DNA of 12,469 nt from JASLBX01 sp036374175 (GTDB taxonomy: Bacteria > Actinomycetota > Actinomycetes > Jiangellales > Jiangellaceae). Under the pieces are notes generated by a model. That model was not told where the DNA came from and searched no databases. It was given only the letters and a program-made list of their open reading frames with translations. The DNA is taken from contig DASUUH010000139.1 of the NCBI GenBank assembly GCA_036374175.1, positions 1 to 12,469 on the forward strand, written 5' to 3'. A program made the translations under genes and the position numbers. The first letter of the stretch is position 1. Each line of letters opens with the position of its first letter. Positions 1 through 7,857 of the stretch are shown here, piece after piece.

Positions 1-1997
1 GTGTACTGGAAGATGTAGAGCCCGAAGTCACGGTCACTGGCGAGCACGTAGTACTGCCCGTCGTTGTGCTTGTGAACCTCGACGCCCCAGAAGTTGTTGC
101 CGCCTTCGTCTATGAACGCGCCAACCTCCCTGATGCCGCGGTTGCCGTACTCGACGACCCGGAATCCACCTGCGTAGTACGAGAGGTACGCGAGGCCAGT
201 ACCGGGCCGCGGGTCCATCGCTACCTCGTGCACGCTCAGGTCTCCGAAGCCGATCGCGAAAGCTTCGTCCTGCGACTCCGGGATCGCGTACGTGTCGACC
301 TGCTCGATCGACCCGGTCTGCCCGACCGCGCCTGGCACCTTGGTCCTGAACAGCCGGACGTAGCCCCAACCGTCGAACTCCACCGACACGTCGATGTCGT
401 GACCAAGCGCGCCGATCGCAGGCTCAAGCGTCGGATCGTACGGCACCGAAAGGTCCGGCGGGCTGTCGAACAGGTGATGGAACGCCGTGTGGGTTGTGCA
501 CACGCCAACGACGAGTTGCGTGAACGCGCCAGATCCGCAGAAGGGTGAATCCGGGCTGGCGAGCTCCCCGGAATGGTGGTTGACGAAGAGCACTGCGTCG
601 TATCCCGCCGCGATGGCCATGTCGGCCTTCTCGCCAGGGAAGCAGGCATCTTCGGGCGCGCTCGGATCTGCGACCGGACCCCGCTGGATGACGGCAATCG
701 CTTCTTCACCCGGCAACAGATCCCGCAGGCCCACACTGTCGCGGTGCGGCACTGGCGCGGACGTCGGGCAGGCGTAGCCGACATTCACCGTCGGCCCATT
801 CAGCCGCTGGTCCGGCAGCGCAGTCGGCGGTGCCGCCCCTCCGACAGACGTCGATGGGTACACGCCAGCGTTCGGGCCGGTGGTGATCTGGAACTCCCCC
901 ACCCGGAACGGCGCGAAGTCCTCATCTGTACCGATCATGAACCGGAAATCAGGTGAGAGCTCCGACTGGTGCGCGTTGCCCTCGGGCGGGACCTCTTCGC
1001 CCCGCAGCAGGCGCTGGTCGTCGAACTCGGGGAACTCCCAATTGGCGATCAGAGTCACGTTGCTTGGCGTCGGATCCGTTACGTCGAGCAGGACGTAACC
1101 ACCGTCCCAGTAGCCCACGTTCATGATGTACCGGTTGCCCTTGCGGTAGACCATCATGTCGTGGCTGAAGATCGATACCGCGAGATGTGGCGGGTTGTCC
1201 TGGCCGATGCCGAACAGCGTGAACAGGTCGAGAGTGTCGTTGACCATGACCGGGTTGGCCGGATCGGTGATGTCCAGGATGTCGAGGTCCTCGAACTCGA
1301 AGTTGTCGACGAGAACCACGTATACCTTCTCGTCGACATGTGAGTTCCACGCGAACATCGAGTGCGTGTCATTCGGGTTCGGGGCGACAGGCCCGGTGGT
1401 ATCGCCGACGTGCTCGGCGAGGAGCACTGGGTTCAGCGGGTCAGTAACGTCCCAGATGTTGATCCCGCCGCGGAAGACGTCCTTGCCGGTGGCCTCTGCG
1501 ACTGGCACGCAGGCGCCAAGGATCTCGTTCTGGTGGATGAATAGCTGCCGCCCGGCGAGCGGGCCGTGCTCCACGTTGATGACTTGGGAGCCTTCGCCTG
1601 CATAGTTGCCAGGAGTCGTGGGCAGGAATCCGACCTGTAACGGGTTGGTCGGGTCGGATATATCTACGATCCACGCGCCGCCACCGAGACAGTCTTCAGA
1701 CTGGAACGCGGTCAGGTACGCGAAGTCACCAAACGCTGCTACGTCGGCCACCCGATCGGTCATGTCCGGCTGCACGCCCGGTGGCGGTGAGAGCGCCGCC
1801 TTGCCGATCAACGCAACGTTCTCTTCTTTTGGTGGCAGGTGGCCGGTGCTCGGGCCATGTTGGCCCTCGGAATGCGCGACGTCGCCGAACTCGTCAGCGA
1901 GCCGACCTCTCTCGGGATGATGGGCGGTGGCGACGCCGCTCACCCCTAACGCCACTGTTGCTGCGACGGCTACCACGAGGTGTCGTCGTAGTCGCAT
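1..1997 (-). CDS. Secreted LVIVD-repeat beta-propeller protein with inserted PA domain (3' end outside window)
   Basis: The frame stays open from the ATG at 1997 to the window edge (665 codons, no stop), so the C-terminus is missing. The start is supported by a strong Shine-Dalgarno (GGAGGGGGAG) just upstream. Residues 1-25 are a signal peptide: MRLRR, a hydrophobic core, then a VATA|HH cleavage-like site. Propeller-type repeats of the form '..(I/L)-D-(I/V)-(S/T)-DP-x-NP' are visible near 108-120 (WIVDISDPTNP), 179-190 (INIWDVTDPLNP), 238-249 (LDILDITDPANP) and 300-309 (YVLLDVTDP). Residues about 404-515 look like a protease-associated domain (GYACP..., DAVLFVNHHSG) with several cysteines. 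Propeller-like sequence resumes about 585-665. LVIVD repeats are known in extracellular proteins of uncertain function, and PA domains usually bind ligands or partners. The protein is therefore probably exported and non-catalytic, and its substrate is unknown. The repeat and PA assignments come from motif reading only. Confidence 0.85.
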   Translation of the reverse strand, partial: MRLRRHLVVAVAATVALGVSGVATAHHPERGRLADEFGDVAHSEGQHGPSTGHLPPKEENVALIGKAALSPPPGVQPDMTDRVADVAAFGDFAYLTAFQSEDCLGGGAWIVDISDPTNPLQVGFLPTTPGNYAGEGSQVINVEHGPLAGRQLFIHQNEILGACVPVAEATGKDVFRGGINIWDVTDPLNPVLLAEHVGDTTGPVAPNPNDTHSMFAWNSHVDEKVYVVLVDNFEFEDLDILDITDPANPVMVNDTLDLFTLFGIGQDNPPHLAVSIFSHDMMVYRKGNRYIMNVGYWDGGYVLLDVTDPTPSNVTLIANWEFPEFDDQRLLRGEEVPPEGNAHQSELSPDFRFMIGTDEDFAPFRVGEFQITTGPNAGVYPSTSVGGAAPPTALPDQRLNGPTVNVGYACPTSAPVPHRDSVGLRDLLPGEEAIAVIQRGPVADPSAPEDACFPGEKADMAIAAGYDAVLFVNHHSGELASPDSPFCGSGAFTQLVVGVCTTHTAFHHLFDSPPDLSVPYDPTLEPAIGALGHDIDVSVEFDGWGYVRLFRTKVPGAVGQTGSIEQVDTYAIPESQDEAFAIGFGDLSVHEVAMDPRPGTGLAYLSYYAGGFRVVEYGNRGIREVGAFIDEGGNNFWGVEVHKHNDGQYYVLASDRDFGLYIFQY

Positions 1998-2077
1998 ACG
2001 AACTCCCCCTCCAATAGAAACAGCGATCCCGGCGGGACCGCGAACCGATCCGGCACGCAGGTCTCTACGCGGCCAGC

Positions 2078-2089
2078 CGTCACGTGACG
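2078..2089. promoter_or_regulatory. 12-bp palindrome CGTCACGTGACG, candidate operator upstream of the LVIVD gene
   Basis: CGTCACGTGACG is a perfect 12-bp palindrome about 80 bp upstream of the LVIVD gene start. Its core octamer CACGTGAC recurs in the same orientation at 2155-2162, 74 bp away, which is close to seven helical turns. Position and symmetry suggest a protein-binding site. No regulator family is implied by the sequence, and chance occurrence in GC-rich DNA is possible. Confidence 0.3.
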
Positions 2090-2215
2090 CAAGCCGCCGG
2101 CGCGATTCGCAGTCACGCCGCGAGAGGGACTGCGCAGCGCACAAGCCAAATCCGCACGTGACTATCGGTGAATCTACTCCGCGATCGGGAGCCCGAGAAG
2201 GGGTCAAAGACAGGC

Positions 2216-2257
2216 GGCTGGGAAGCTGCCCCGAGCAGTTAGAGCAGCTTCCCAGCC
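2216..2257. terminator. Perfect 14-bp hairpin, likely terminator of the prealbumin-domain gene
   Basis: GGCTGGGAAGCTGC (2216-2229) and GCAGCTTCCCAGCC (2244-2257) are exact inverse complements around a 14-nt loop. The hairpin lies about 120 bp downstream of the minus-strand gene ending at 2379 and upstream of the LVIVD gene. No T-tract follows on either strand, so this is a factor-dependent or 'I-shaped' actinobacterial-type terminator at best. An mRNA-stabilising or regulatory role is also possible. Confidence 0.55.
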
Positions 2258-2378
2258 GTGGTCAGTCAATCCACCGGCAGGGCCGAGCTGGTAGCAGACG
2301 GCTCAGCCCCGGCCCCGGCTCGAGGCCGGCGCTGGCGGGCTAAACCGCCCACCAGTCACCGGCCAGAGCCACGCCGGC

Positions 2379-4139
2379 TTACGGGTCGACTATAACGGTG
2401 CAGGTCAGCGTCACCGTCGGATCCGTCGGCAACAGGTCGTTGACGGTCAGCGAGCCGTCGCCGTTGGCTCCAGTGCTGCCGTTGTAGATGTTGCCATCGG
2501 AGTCGGTGCACTGCATCACCGAGGCCGTGCCGCCGTCGACTTGCGAGTCAACGGAGACCGTGATGTTGGTCAGCGGTGTGTTGTGGAAACTCACCGTCGC
2601 CGGAGTACCGCCGCCATCACAGTCCGCCACCGCGCTAACGGTGACGTCCTCCGGATCGTTCGGCGCATAACCGGTCGGGGTCGTCTCCGTCACGGTGTAG
2701 TCACCGAAGTCGAGTCCGTCGAGGCACGCCTCGCCGTTGGCATCCGTTGTCACGGTCTCAGAGACGCCGTCGCCTTCGATGGTGAACTCGACGCCGGCGT
2801 GCGGGTGATCACCCGAGCCGGAAGCAGCGTGCTTCCGGTCCTTAGTAATCTCGATCGCACCGGTCTGCAGCTCGTTGACGTAGGTGCAGTCGACCACGTC
2901 AAGCGGTTTCAGGTCGAAGCTGACGGTGGCTCCGTTCACCTGGATGACCGTCCCGTGGGAATCGTCCGACGCGCTGCAGTCGACTTCCTTAAGCGCGAAG
3001 GTCGGGCCTGGGTCCGCCTCGGTCACGCTGTACTGACCGGCGAAGACCTCGCCGCCGTAATCCCGGGCCTCGCCATTCTTGAGCGAGAAGGTGTCGGGGT
3101 CCAGGCCGCCGGTCGTCGTGTAGTCGAACGTCGTGTCGGTGGGATCGGGGTCAGGGATGGTCTCCTTGCGAATGATGACCCGGCCACAGTTTGTGATGTT
3201 GATCTCACCGGGGCCGACCAGGTCCTTCATCTGGGCGGTGCCCGAGTTGCCGGACGACCGGCTGACGCCGAACGCGCTGCCGAAAGCCACGCACTCGTCG
3301 GTGCCGAAGACACCAGCGTCGGTGAGGTTGATGCCGGCCTCGCCGAACTCGTTGAGGCCCAGTGTTTCTGTTCCTCCCGGGCCGATCGCGTCCTGGACTG
3401 GACCGACGTCAGATGTGTTCACCTTCGCCTCAGCGAAGCCGAGCGCGGTCAGGTTCTGTGCTGTTCCCCAGCACGGCGCGCTGCTGTTGCCGACCTCGCA
3501 GGGTCCGCTTTCGACCCAGCGCCGCATCGTGATCGTCGGTGTGTCAGTGGAGGAGCCCGCGAAGTCGTAGACGATCAACAGGTCGCCGGCGGTCCGGTTC
3601 ACCAGGCCGCCCGTGGCACACGGGTCCTCACCCTGGTTGAACTCGAAGCCGATGTGCGCCGACGGCGAGGTGGTGTTCTGCGGGATGCGAACCCACGCCA
3701 GATTGAGGAAGATGTCGCCGTCCACGGTGTTGCTGCTGACGTAAATTCGCTCGAGGTCGTCCTTGTTGGGCGCCTTGCCGGTGTTCACAACCGGACAGTT
3801 GTTGTCTTGCTTGACACCGCCGGCGAACGCTGTGTCGGTCGTTGTGGCCTGAGCGTCCTCGATCCCGGTGAACGCCCAGCCGTCGACCGTCTTGTTCGAC
3901 GTTCGGTACGGCGCGGTGCCCTCCCAGACCGTCGGCGCGAAGCCGTTCCAGTCAAAGGTCGAATTGACGGCCAAGTTGCCGTCGTCGGCTTCGAAGCCGG
4001 ACGCATCGCTCACCGGGCCGGCTGCGCCCGGAATCGCGAGGCTCACTGCAGTAAGACAGCCGACCGCAACCGCGGCGACGATCCTCCTTCGGTTGCGTCG
4101 TGGTTTGCGCGGACGCGCATGACGAGATAAAGGTGCCAT
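2379..4139 (-). CDS. Secreted protein with two CnaB/prealbumin-like (SpaA-type) domains
   Basis: The start is set at the ATG at 4139, which follows a strong Shine-Dalgarno (GAGGGGGG at about 4145-4153). The open frame continues upstream to 4214 but lacks an equally good site. The protein is 586 aa. Residues 1-40 form an export signal: a long Arg-rich n-region, a hydrophobic stretch IVAAVAVGCLTAVSLAIP, then GAAG. Residues about 45-320 are a cysteine-containing extracellular domain I do not recognise. Two prealbumin-like domains follow, about 321-425 and 427-523. Each has the hallmark order of CnaB/SpaA domains: Lys in strand A (K325 in IIRKET; K433 in EITKD), Glu in a V-T-E motif (E374; E485) and Asn near the last strand (N422 in YVNEL; N520 in FHNTP). 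These would form intramolecular Lys-Asn isopeptide bonds. A short beta-rich tail (524-586) ends the protein. No LPXTG motif or C-terminal membrane helix is present, so it is probably released or non-covalently associated. Confidence 0.85.
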   Translation of the reverse strand: MAPLSRHARPRKPRRNRRRIVAAVAVGCLTAVSLAIPGAAGPVSDASGFEADDGNLAVNSTFDWNGFAPTVWEGTAPYRTSNKTVDGWAFTGIEDAQATTTDTAFAGGVKQDNNCPVVNTGKAPNKDDLERIYVSSNTVDGDIFLNLAWVRIPQNTTSPSAHIGFEFNQGEDPCATGGLVNRTAGDLLIVYDFAGSSTDTPTITMRRWVESGPCEVGNSSAPCWGTAQNLTALGFAEAKVNTSDVGPVQDAIGPGGTETLGLNEFGEAGINLTDAGVFGTDECVAFGSAFGVSRSSGNSGTAQMKDLVGPGEINITNCGRVIIRKETIPDPDPTDTTFDYTTTGGLDPDTFSLKNGEARDYGGEVFAGQYSVTEADPGPTFALKEVDCSASDDSHGTVIQVNGATVSFDLKPLDVVDCTYVNELQTGAIEITKDRKHAASGSGDHPHAGVEFTIEGDGVSETVTTDANGEACLDGLDFGDYTVTETTPTGYAPNDPEDVTVSAVADCDGGGTPATVSFHNTPLTNITVSVDSQVDGGTASVMQCTDSDGNIYNGSTGANGDGSLTVNDLLPTDPTVTLTCTVIVDP

Positions 4140-4213
4140 GTGGTTCCCCCCTCGAGAACAACACCCCCAGCGATCGACCCCAAGTCGAGATCGACCGGGT
4201 CCACGGGACGGCA

Positions 4214-4327
4214 CAACGGTCGACCCCCCGCTGCATCGTGCCGTGTCCAGGAGTGACGGTAGCGGTCGGCATTAAGGTTCAGCAAAGGAATCCGGTCAGG
4301 TGCCTCTGTTCGCGCAATCGACCGTTG
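4214..4327. repeat. 10-bp inverted repeat pair bracketing the divergent promoter region
   Basis: CAACGGTCGA (4214-4223) and its exact inverse complement TCGACCGTTG (4318-4327) lie 94 bp apart in the 195-bp region (4140-4334) between the divergently transcribed prealbumin-domain gene and the methyltransferase gene. Each copy sits near one end of the region. This could be a pair of regulator half-sites or chance. I see no confident -35/-10 boxes for either gene here. Confidence 0.3.
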
Positions 4328-4334
4328 CAGGACA

Positions 4335-4907
4335 ATGCTCTCGATGGGACCGCATTCGGACCGGCTCCGGTGGAACGCGAGGTTCAGCCGCGAGCTGCCG
4401 GTATTCGAGCCGCACCCGCTGGTCGGCGCCGCATTGACCGCTGGCCTGCCCGAAGGTTCGGTGCTGGAACTGGCCTGCGGCCGGTCGGGCAGCGCACTCG
4501 CACTTGCTGCGTCCGGCCATCGGGTCATCGCGGTGGACGTCTCCGACATCGCGTTGGCTCAGTTGGCTGCCGAGGCAGAGCGGCGTGAACTGGCAGCGCG
4601 AGTGAAGTGCGTCCTTGCCGACGTAGCAACATTCGACCCCGGCGAAGAGCGCTTCGCCTTCGTTCTGGCTACGCACTTCTGGGATGCGGCGGCGTTCACC
4701 ACGGCCTGTACGGCCGTGATGCCCAGCGGCCTTCTCGGCTGGGAGGCACTGGCCTGCGAGCCCGAGGCCAGGAGTTCACGCCCCTGGCGCATCCCGCATG
4801 GCGAGCTGAGCGCTCGCGTTCCCGGACGCTTCACCGTGCTGGACGAGCGGGAAATCGTAGTCGGCGACAAGCGTTCGACACGGCTGCTGGCCCGCGCGTC
4901 CGTATGA
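4335..4907 (+). CDS. Small class I SAM-dependent methyltransferase
   Basis: This is a 190-aa protein with a compact Rossmann methyltransferase fold. N-terminal SDRLRWNARFSRE resembles the 'W-N-x-R-F/Y' helix found in TehB-like small methyltransferases. Motif I is VLELACGRSGS (43-53). Motif II ends the second strand at D68 (VIAVDVSD), and LADVATFD (about 94-101) is the expected motif III region. The C-terminal third carries no extra domain, and the acceptor substrate cannot be inferred. AGGA precedes the ATG at 4335 with short spacing; the next in-frame ATG at 4344 is an alternative start. The gene diverges from the prealbumin-domain gene and converges on aceB across a long hairpin, so it is probably monocistronic. 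Confidence 0.8.
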   Translation: MLSMGPHSDRLRWNARFSRELPVFEPHPLVGAALTAGLPEGSVLELACGRSGSALALAASGHRVIAVDVSDIALAQLAAEAERRELAARVKCVLADVATFDPGEERFAFVLATHFWDAAAFTTACTAVMPSGLLGWEALACEPEARSSRPWRIPHGELSARVPGRFTVLDEREIVVGDKRSTRLLARASV

Positions 4908-4910
4908 AGT

Positions 4911-4960
4911 GATCGAAGTACCGAACGTCCCGGCTACCCGGGATGTTCGGTACTTCGATC
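4911..4960. terminator. Long bidirectional hairpin between methyltransferase and aceB
   Basis: GATCGAAGTACCGAAC (4911-4926) pairs exactly with GTTCGGTACTTCGATC (4945-4960). The pairing continues inward through one G-T wobble (4927/4944) and six more base pairs to a CTAC loop (4934-4937), giving 23 pairs in 50 nt. It begins 3 bp after the methyltransferase stop and lies 12 bp from the aceB stop, so it can terminate both convergent transcripts. There is no T-tract on either side. Confidence 0.8.
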
Positions 4961-4972
4961 AACGGCGGTCGG

Positions 4973-6529
4973 TCAGACGTGGCAGGCGTACGCCGGGACG
5001 GTAAGGAACGTCGGGAATTCCGGTCCGAGGGCGACCTGCTCGAACAGTTCACGGGCCTGCCGGACACGGTCCGCTCGCCGAGCGTCATTGCCGACTTCGG
5101 CGAGCAGAGTGTCGGCTTCTTCCGCAACGATCCGCTCCACCAGTGGTCGCGTGATGATCGTCCCGTCCGGCAGCTTGGACTCGACGTGGATCCACTGCCA
5201 GATCTGGGACCGGCTGATCTCCGCGGTGGCAGCGTCCTCCATGAGCCCGAAGATGCCCACGGCACCGCGTCCGCCGAGCCATGACTCCAGATAACGCAGG
5301 GCGACGCCGACGTTCTTGCGGAGCCCTTCTTCGGTGATGTCACCGGGTGTCGCGGCGATGTCCAGCAGGTCTGCAGCCGTGACATGCACGTCGTCACGGC
5401 GGCGGTCGATCTGGTTCGGCCGGTCGCCGAGGACCTCGTCGAAGACTTCCCGGACGACGTCGACCATGCCCGGATGTGCGACCCATGAGCCGTCGAAGCC
5501 GTCCCCGGCCTCGCGCTCTTTGTCCGCGCGCACCTGAGCGAAGGCCTCCTCGTTCGCCACCTGGTCCTTCGACGGAATGAACGCCGACATGCCGCCGATC
5601 GCGTGCGCTCCACGCCGGTGGCAGGTGCGCACCAGCAACTCGGTGTACGCCCGCATGAACGGGACGGTCATCGTGACCGCCGACCGGTCGGGCAGCACGT
5701 ATGAACCCCCGCGGGTGCGGAATGTCTTGATTACGCTGAAGATGTAATCCCAGCGCCCCGCATTGAGTCCGGCGGAGTATTCGCGCAGCTCGTACAGGAT
5801 CTCTTCCATCTCGAACGCGGCGGGAATGGTCTCGATCAGCACCGTCGCCCGGATGGTGCCCCGCGGCAGGCCAAGGAAGTCCTCGGCGAACACGAACACG
5901 TCACGCCACAACCGCGCCTCGTGATGGCTCTCCAGCTTTGCCAGGTAGAAGTACGGCCCGACCCCGCGCGCCACGAGTTCGCGGGCGTTGTGGAAGAAGT
6001 ACAGCCCGAAGTCGACCAGACTCCCCACCATCACGTCGCCGTCGACCGCCAGGTGCTTCTCGGTCAGGTGCCAGCCTCGCGGCCGCATCACGATCGTCGC
6101 GGTCTCGTCGTTCAACTCGTACCGCTTGCCCTCCGGGCTGGTGTAGTCGATCTGGCGCCGGATCGCGTCATACAGGTTGGCTTGTCCGTCGATCACGTTG
6201 GCGAAGTGCGGAGTGTTGGCATCCTCGAGGTCGGCCAGCCAGACCTTCGCTCCCGAATTGAGCGCATTGATCGCCATCTTTCGGTCGGTGGGCCCGGTGA
6301 TCTCGACCCGGCGGTCAACCAACCCGGGAGCAGGTGGCGGCACGTGCCAACTGTCGTCCTCACGGATGTGCCGGGTCTCCTCAAGGAAGTCCAAGCTCGC
6401 GCCCGCCGCAATCTGCTCGCGGCGTTTCTGCCGGGCCGCAAGCAGGTCGGCGCGCCGCCCGGCGAACCGCCGGTGGAGCTGGGTGAGGAAGGCCATCGCC
6501 GGTGGGGTCAGGATTTCCGGTCGGCGCAT
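4973..6529 (-). CDS. aceB: Malate synthase A (glyoxylate bypass)
   Basis: The enzyme condenses glyoxylate with acetyl-CoA to malate, the second step of the glyoxylate shunt. At 518 aa it is the usual length for the A isoform and lacks the large insertion of malate synthase G. Recognisable blocks are KVWLADLEDANTP (95-107), the Arg-containing IVMRPRGWHL (146-155), the family signature LIETIPAAFEMEEILYELRE (231-250) with Mg-binding E233, GLNAGRWDYIFS with D261, the conserved AIGGMSAFIPSK (310-321), WVAHPG (349-354), and MEDAATAEISR (430-440), whose Asp D432 is the expected catalytic base. The protein is cytosolic. Its ATG shares one base with the aceA stop (TGATG), implying translational coupling in an aceA-aceB operon. 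It ends next to a long bidirectional hairpin. Confidence 0.97.
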   Translation of the reverse strand: MRRPEILTPPAMAFLTQLHRRFAGRRADLLAARQKRREQIAAGASLDFLEETRHIREDDSWHVPPPAPGLVDRRVEITGPTDRKMAINALNSGAKVWLADLEDANTPHFANVIDGQANLYDAIRRQIDYTSPEGKRYELNDETATIVMRPRGWHLTEKHLAVDGDVMVGSLVDFGLYFFHNARELVARGVGPYFYLAKLESHHEARLWRDVFVFAEDFLGLPRGTIRATVLIETIPAAFEMEEILYELREYSAGLNAGRWDYIFSVIKTFRTRGGSYVLPDRSAVTMTVPFMRAYTELLVRTCHRRGAHAIGGMSAFIPSKDQVANEEAFAQVRADKEREAGDGFDGSWVAHPGMVDVVREVFDEVLGDRPNQIDRRRDDVHVTAADLLDIAATPGDITEEGLRKNVGVALRYLESWLGGRGAVGIFGLMEDAATAEISRSQIWQWIHVESKLPDGTIITRPLVERIVAEEADTLLAEVGNDARRADRVRQARELFEQVALGPEFPTFLTVPAYACHV

Positions 6530-7857
6530 CAGAACTGTTCCTCCTCGGTCGAGCCGCGCAGGGCGAGCGTGTCGCTGTCCGGGTTCAGCGCGCTGGACAC
6601 CAGGTCGAAATAGCCGGTGCCGACTTCGCGCTGGTGCTTGACGCCGGTGTAGCCGCGGGACTCGGCCGCGAACTCCGCCTGCTGCAACGAGACGTACGCT
6701 GGCATGCCGCCCTCTGCGTACCGCTGGGCCAGGTCGAACATGCCGTAATTGAGCTGGTGGAAACCGGCCAGCGTGATGAACTGGAACTTGTACCCCATCG
6801 CGCCGAGCTCGCGCTGGAACCGCTCGATGGTGGCCTCGTCCAGATGGGCCTTCCAGTTGAATGACGGCGAGCAGTTGTATGCCAGCATCTTGTCAGGAAA
6901 CTCCGCTTGCACCGCCTCGGCAACCTTGCGGGCCAGCTCCAGGTCAGGCGTGCCGGTCTCGACCCAGATCAGGTCGGCGTGACGGGCATAGGCGAGCGAG
7001 CGTGCGATCACCGGCTCGACACCCGGCGTCACCCGGTAGAAGCCCTCGGCCGTCCGCTCGCCAGTGACGAAGGGCTGGTCGATCGGGTCAACGTCGGACG
7101 TGATCAGCTTGGCGGCCAGCGCGTCGGTACGCGCCACCACAATCGTCGGGACGTCCATGACGTCGGCGGCCAGCCGGGCCGCGTTGAGCGTCCGGACGTG
7201 GTGCGACGTCGGCACCAGGACCTTCCCGCCGAGGTGGCCGCACTTCTTCTCGGACGCGAGCTGGTCCTCGTAATGGATCCCTGCCGCGCCGGCCGCGATC
7301 ATCCCCTTGGCGAGCTCGAATGCGTTGAGCGGGCCGCCGAAGCCGGCCTCAGCGTCCGCGACGATCGGCGCCAGCCAGTCAAAGCCCGGATCGGTGCCTT
7401 CGGAGAACGTGATCTCGTCCGCCCGAAGTAACGCATTGTTGATCCGCCGGACCACGGTGGGCACCGAGTTCACCGGGTAGAGACTCTGGTCCGGGTACGT
7501 CTGCCCGGCCGTGTTGCCATCGGCGGCGACCTGCCAGCCGGACAGGTAGATGGCCTTGAGGCCCGCCCGAACCATCTGCACGGCCTGGTTACCGGTGATC
7601 GCACCGAGCGCATGGACGTAGTCGGTGGTGGTCAGCAACTCCCAGAGCCGCTCGGCCCCGCGCCGGGCGAGGGTGTACTGCTCACGGACCGTGCCGCGCA
7701 GCCGGACGACGTCTTCGGCGGTGTAGGTCCGCTCGACACCGCGCCACCGTGGGTCGGTCTCCCACTGCCGGGCCAGCTCGGCCGCCTCCGCGGCGATGCG
7801 GGCGCTGACAGTGGAACGCTGAGTGGTCAGGGGCCGGGCGGCCTCGACGGTCCTCAT
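6529..7857 (-). CDS. aceA: Isocitrate lyase (glyoxylate bypass)
   Basis: The enzyme cleaves isocitrate to glyoxylate and succinate, the first and flux-committing step of the shunt used for growth on acetate and fatty acids. The 442-aa length is typical of the bacterial ~430-440-aa class. The catalytic KKCGH signature is at 204-208 (catalytic C206). Other conserved blocks are YLSGWQVAAD (104-113), DAEAGFGG (168-175), VARTDA (241-246) and YNCSPSFNW (327-335). The ATG at 7857 is preceded by AGGAG at 7864-7868 with 6-nt spacing. aceA is first in a two-gene operon with aceB and diverges from a RamB-type regulator across a short intergenic region, so acetate-responsive control is likely by family knowledge. 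Confidence 0.98.
   Translation of the reverse strand: MRTVEAARPLTTQRSTVSARIAAEAAELARQWETDPRWRGVERTYTAEDVVRLRGTVREQYTLARRGAERLWELLTTTDYVHALGAITGNQAVQMVRAGLKAIYLSGWQVAADGNTAGQTYPDQSLYPVNSVPTVVRRINNALLRADEITFSEGTDPGFDWLAPIVADAEAGFGGPLNAFELAKGMIAAGAAGIHYEDQLASEKKCGHLGGKVLVPTSHHVRTLNAARLAADVMDVPTIVVARTDALAAKLITSDVDPIDQPFVTGERTAEGFYRVTPGVEPVIARSLAYARHADLIWVETGTPDLELARKVAEAVQAEFPDKMLAYNCSPSFNWKAHLDEATIERFQRELGAMGYKFQFITLAGFHQLNYGMFDLAQRYAEGGMPAYVSLQQAEFAAESRGYTGVKHQREVGTGYFDLVSSALNPDSDTLALRGSTEEEQF

Larger units (their letters stand above)
1998..2378. other. 381-bp intergenic region between two secreted-protein genes
   Basis: No convincing gene is seen here on either strand; the short frames have no coding logic or ribosome-binding sites. 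It holds the Shine-Dalgarno and presumably the minus-strand promoter of the LVIVD gene, although I cannot pick clear -35/-10 boxes. It also contains two copies of CACGTGAC (2081-2088 and 2155-2162), the first inside a 12-bp palindrome, and a strong hairpin at 2216-2257. The stretch 2300-2345 is very GC-rich with short self-complementary pieces (for example CCGGC/GCCGG around a TCGAG loop), which may add to termination after the upstream minus-strand gene. Confidence 0.6.

Noticed and set aside
2541..4130. Long plus-strand open frame (529 codons) opposite the prealbumin-domain gene
   Set aside because: It mirrors the minus-strand gene over its full length. Its product is Val/Arg-rich with no recognisable domain, and the minus-strand frame has an export signal, domain motifs and a strong Shine-Dalgarno.
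4140..4214. 25-residue N-terminal extension of the prealbumin-domain protein
   Set aside because: The frame is open but the upstream start has no good ribosome-binding site. The ATG at 4139 has a strong one and is followed directly by a typical basic n-region.
5921..6613. Plus-strand frame of 230 codons across aceB/aceA
   Set aside because: It lies antisense to the well-identified malate synthase and isocitrate lyase genes. Such frames are expected from GC-rich third-position bias.
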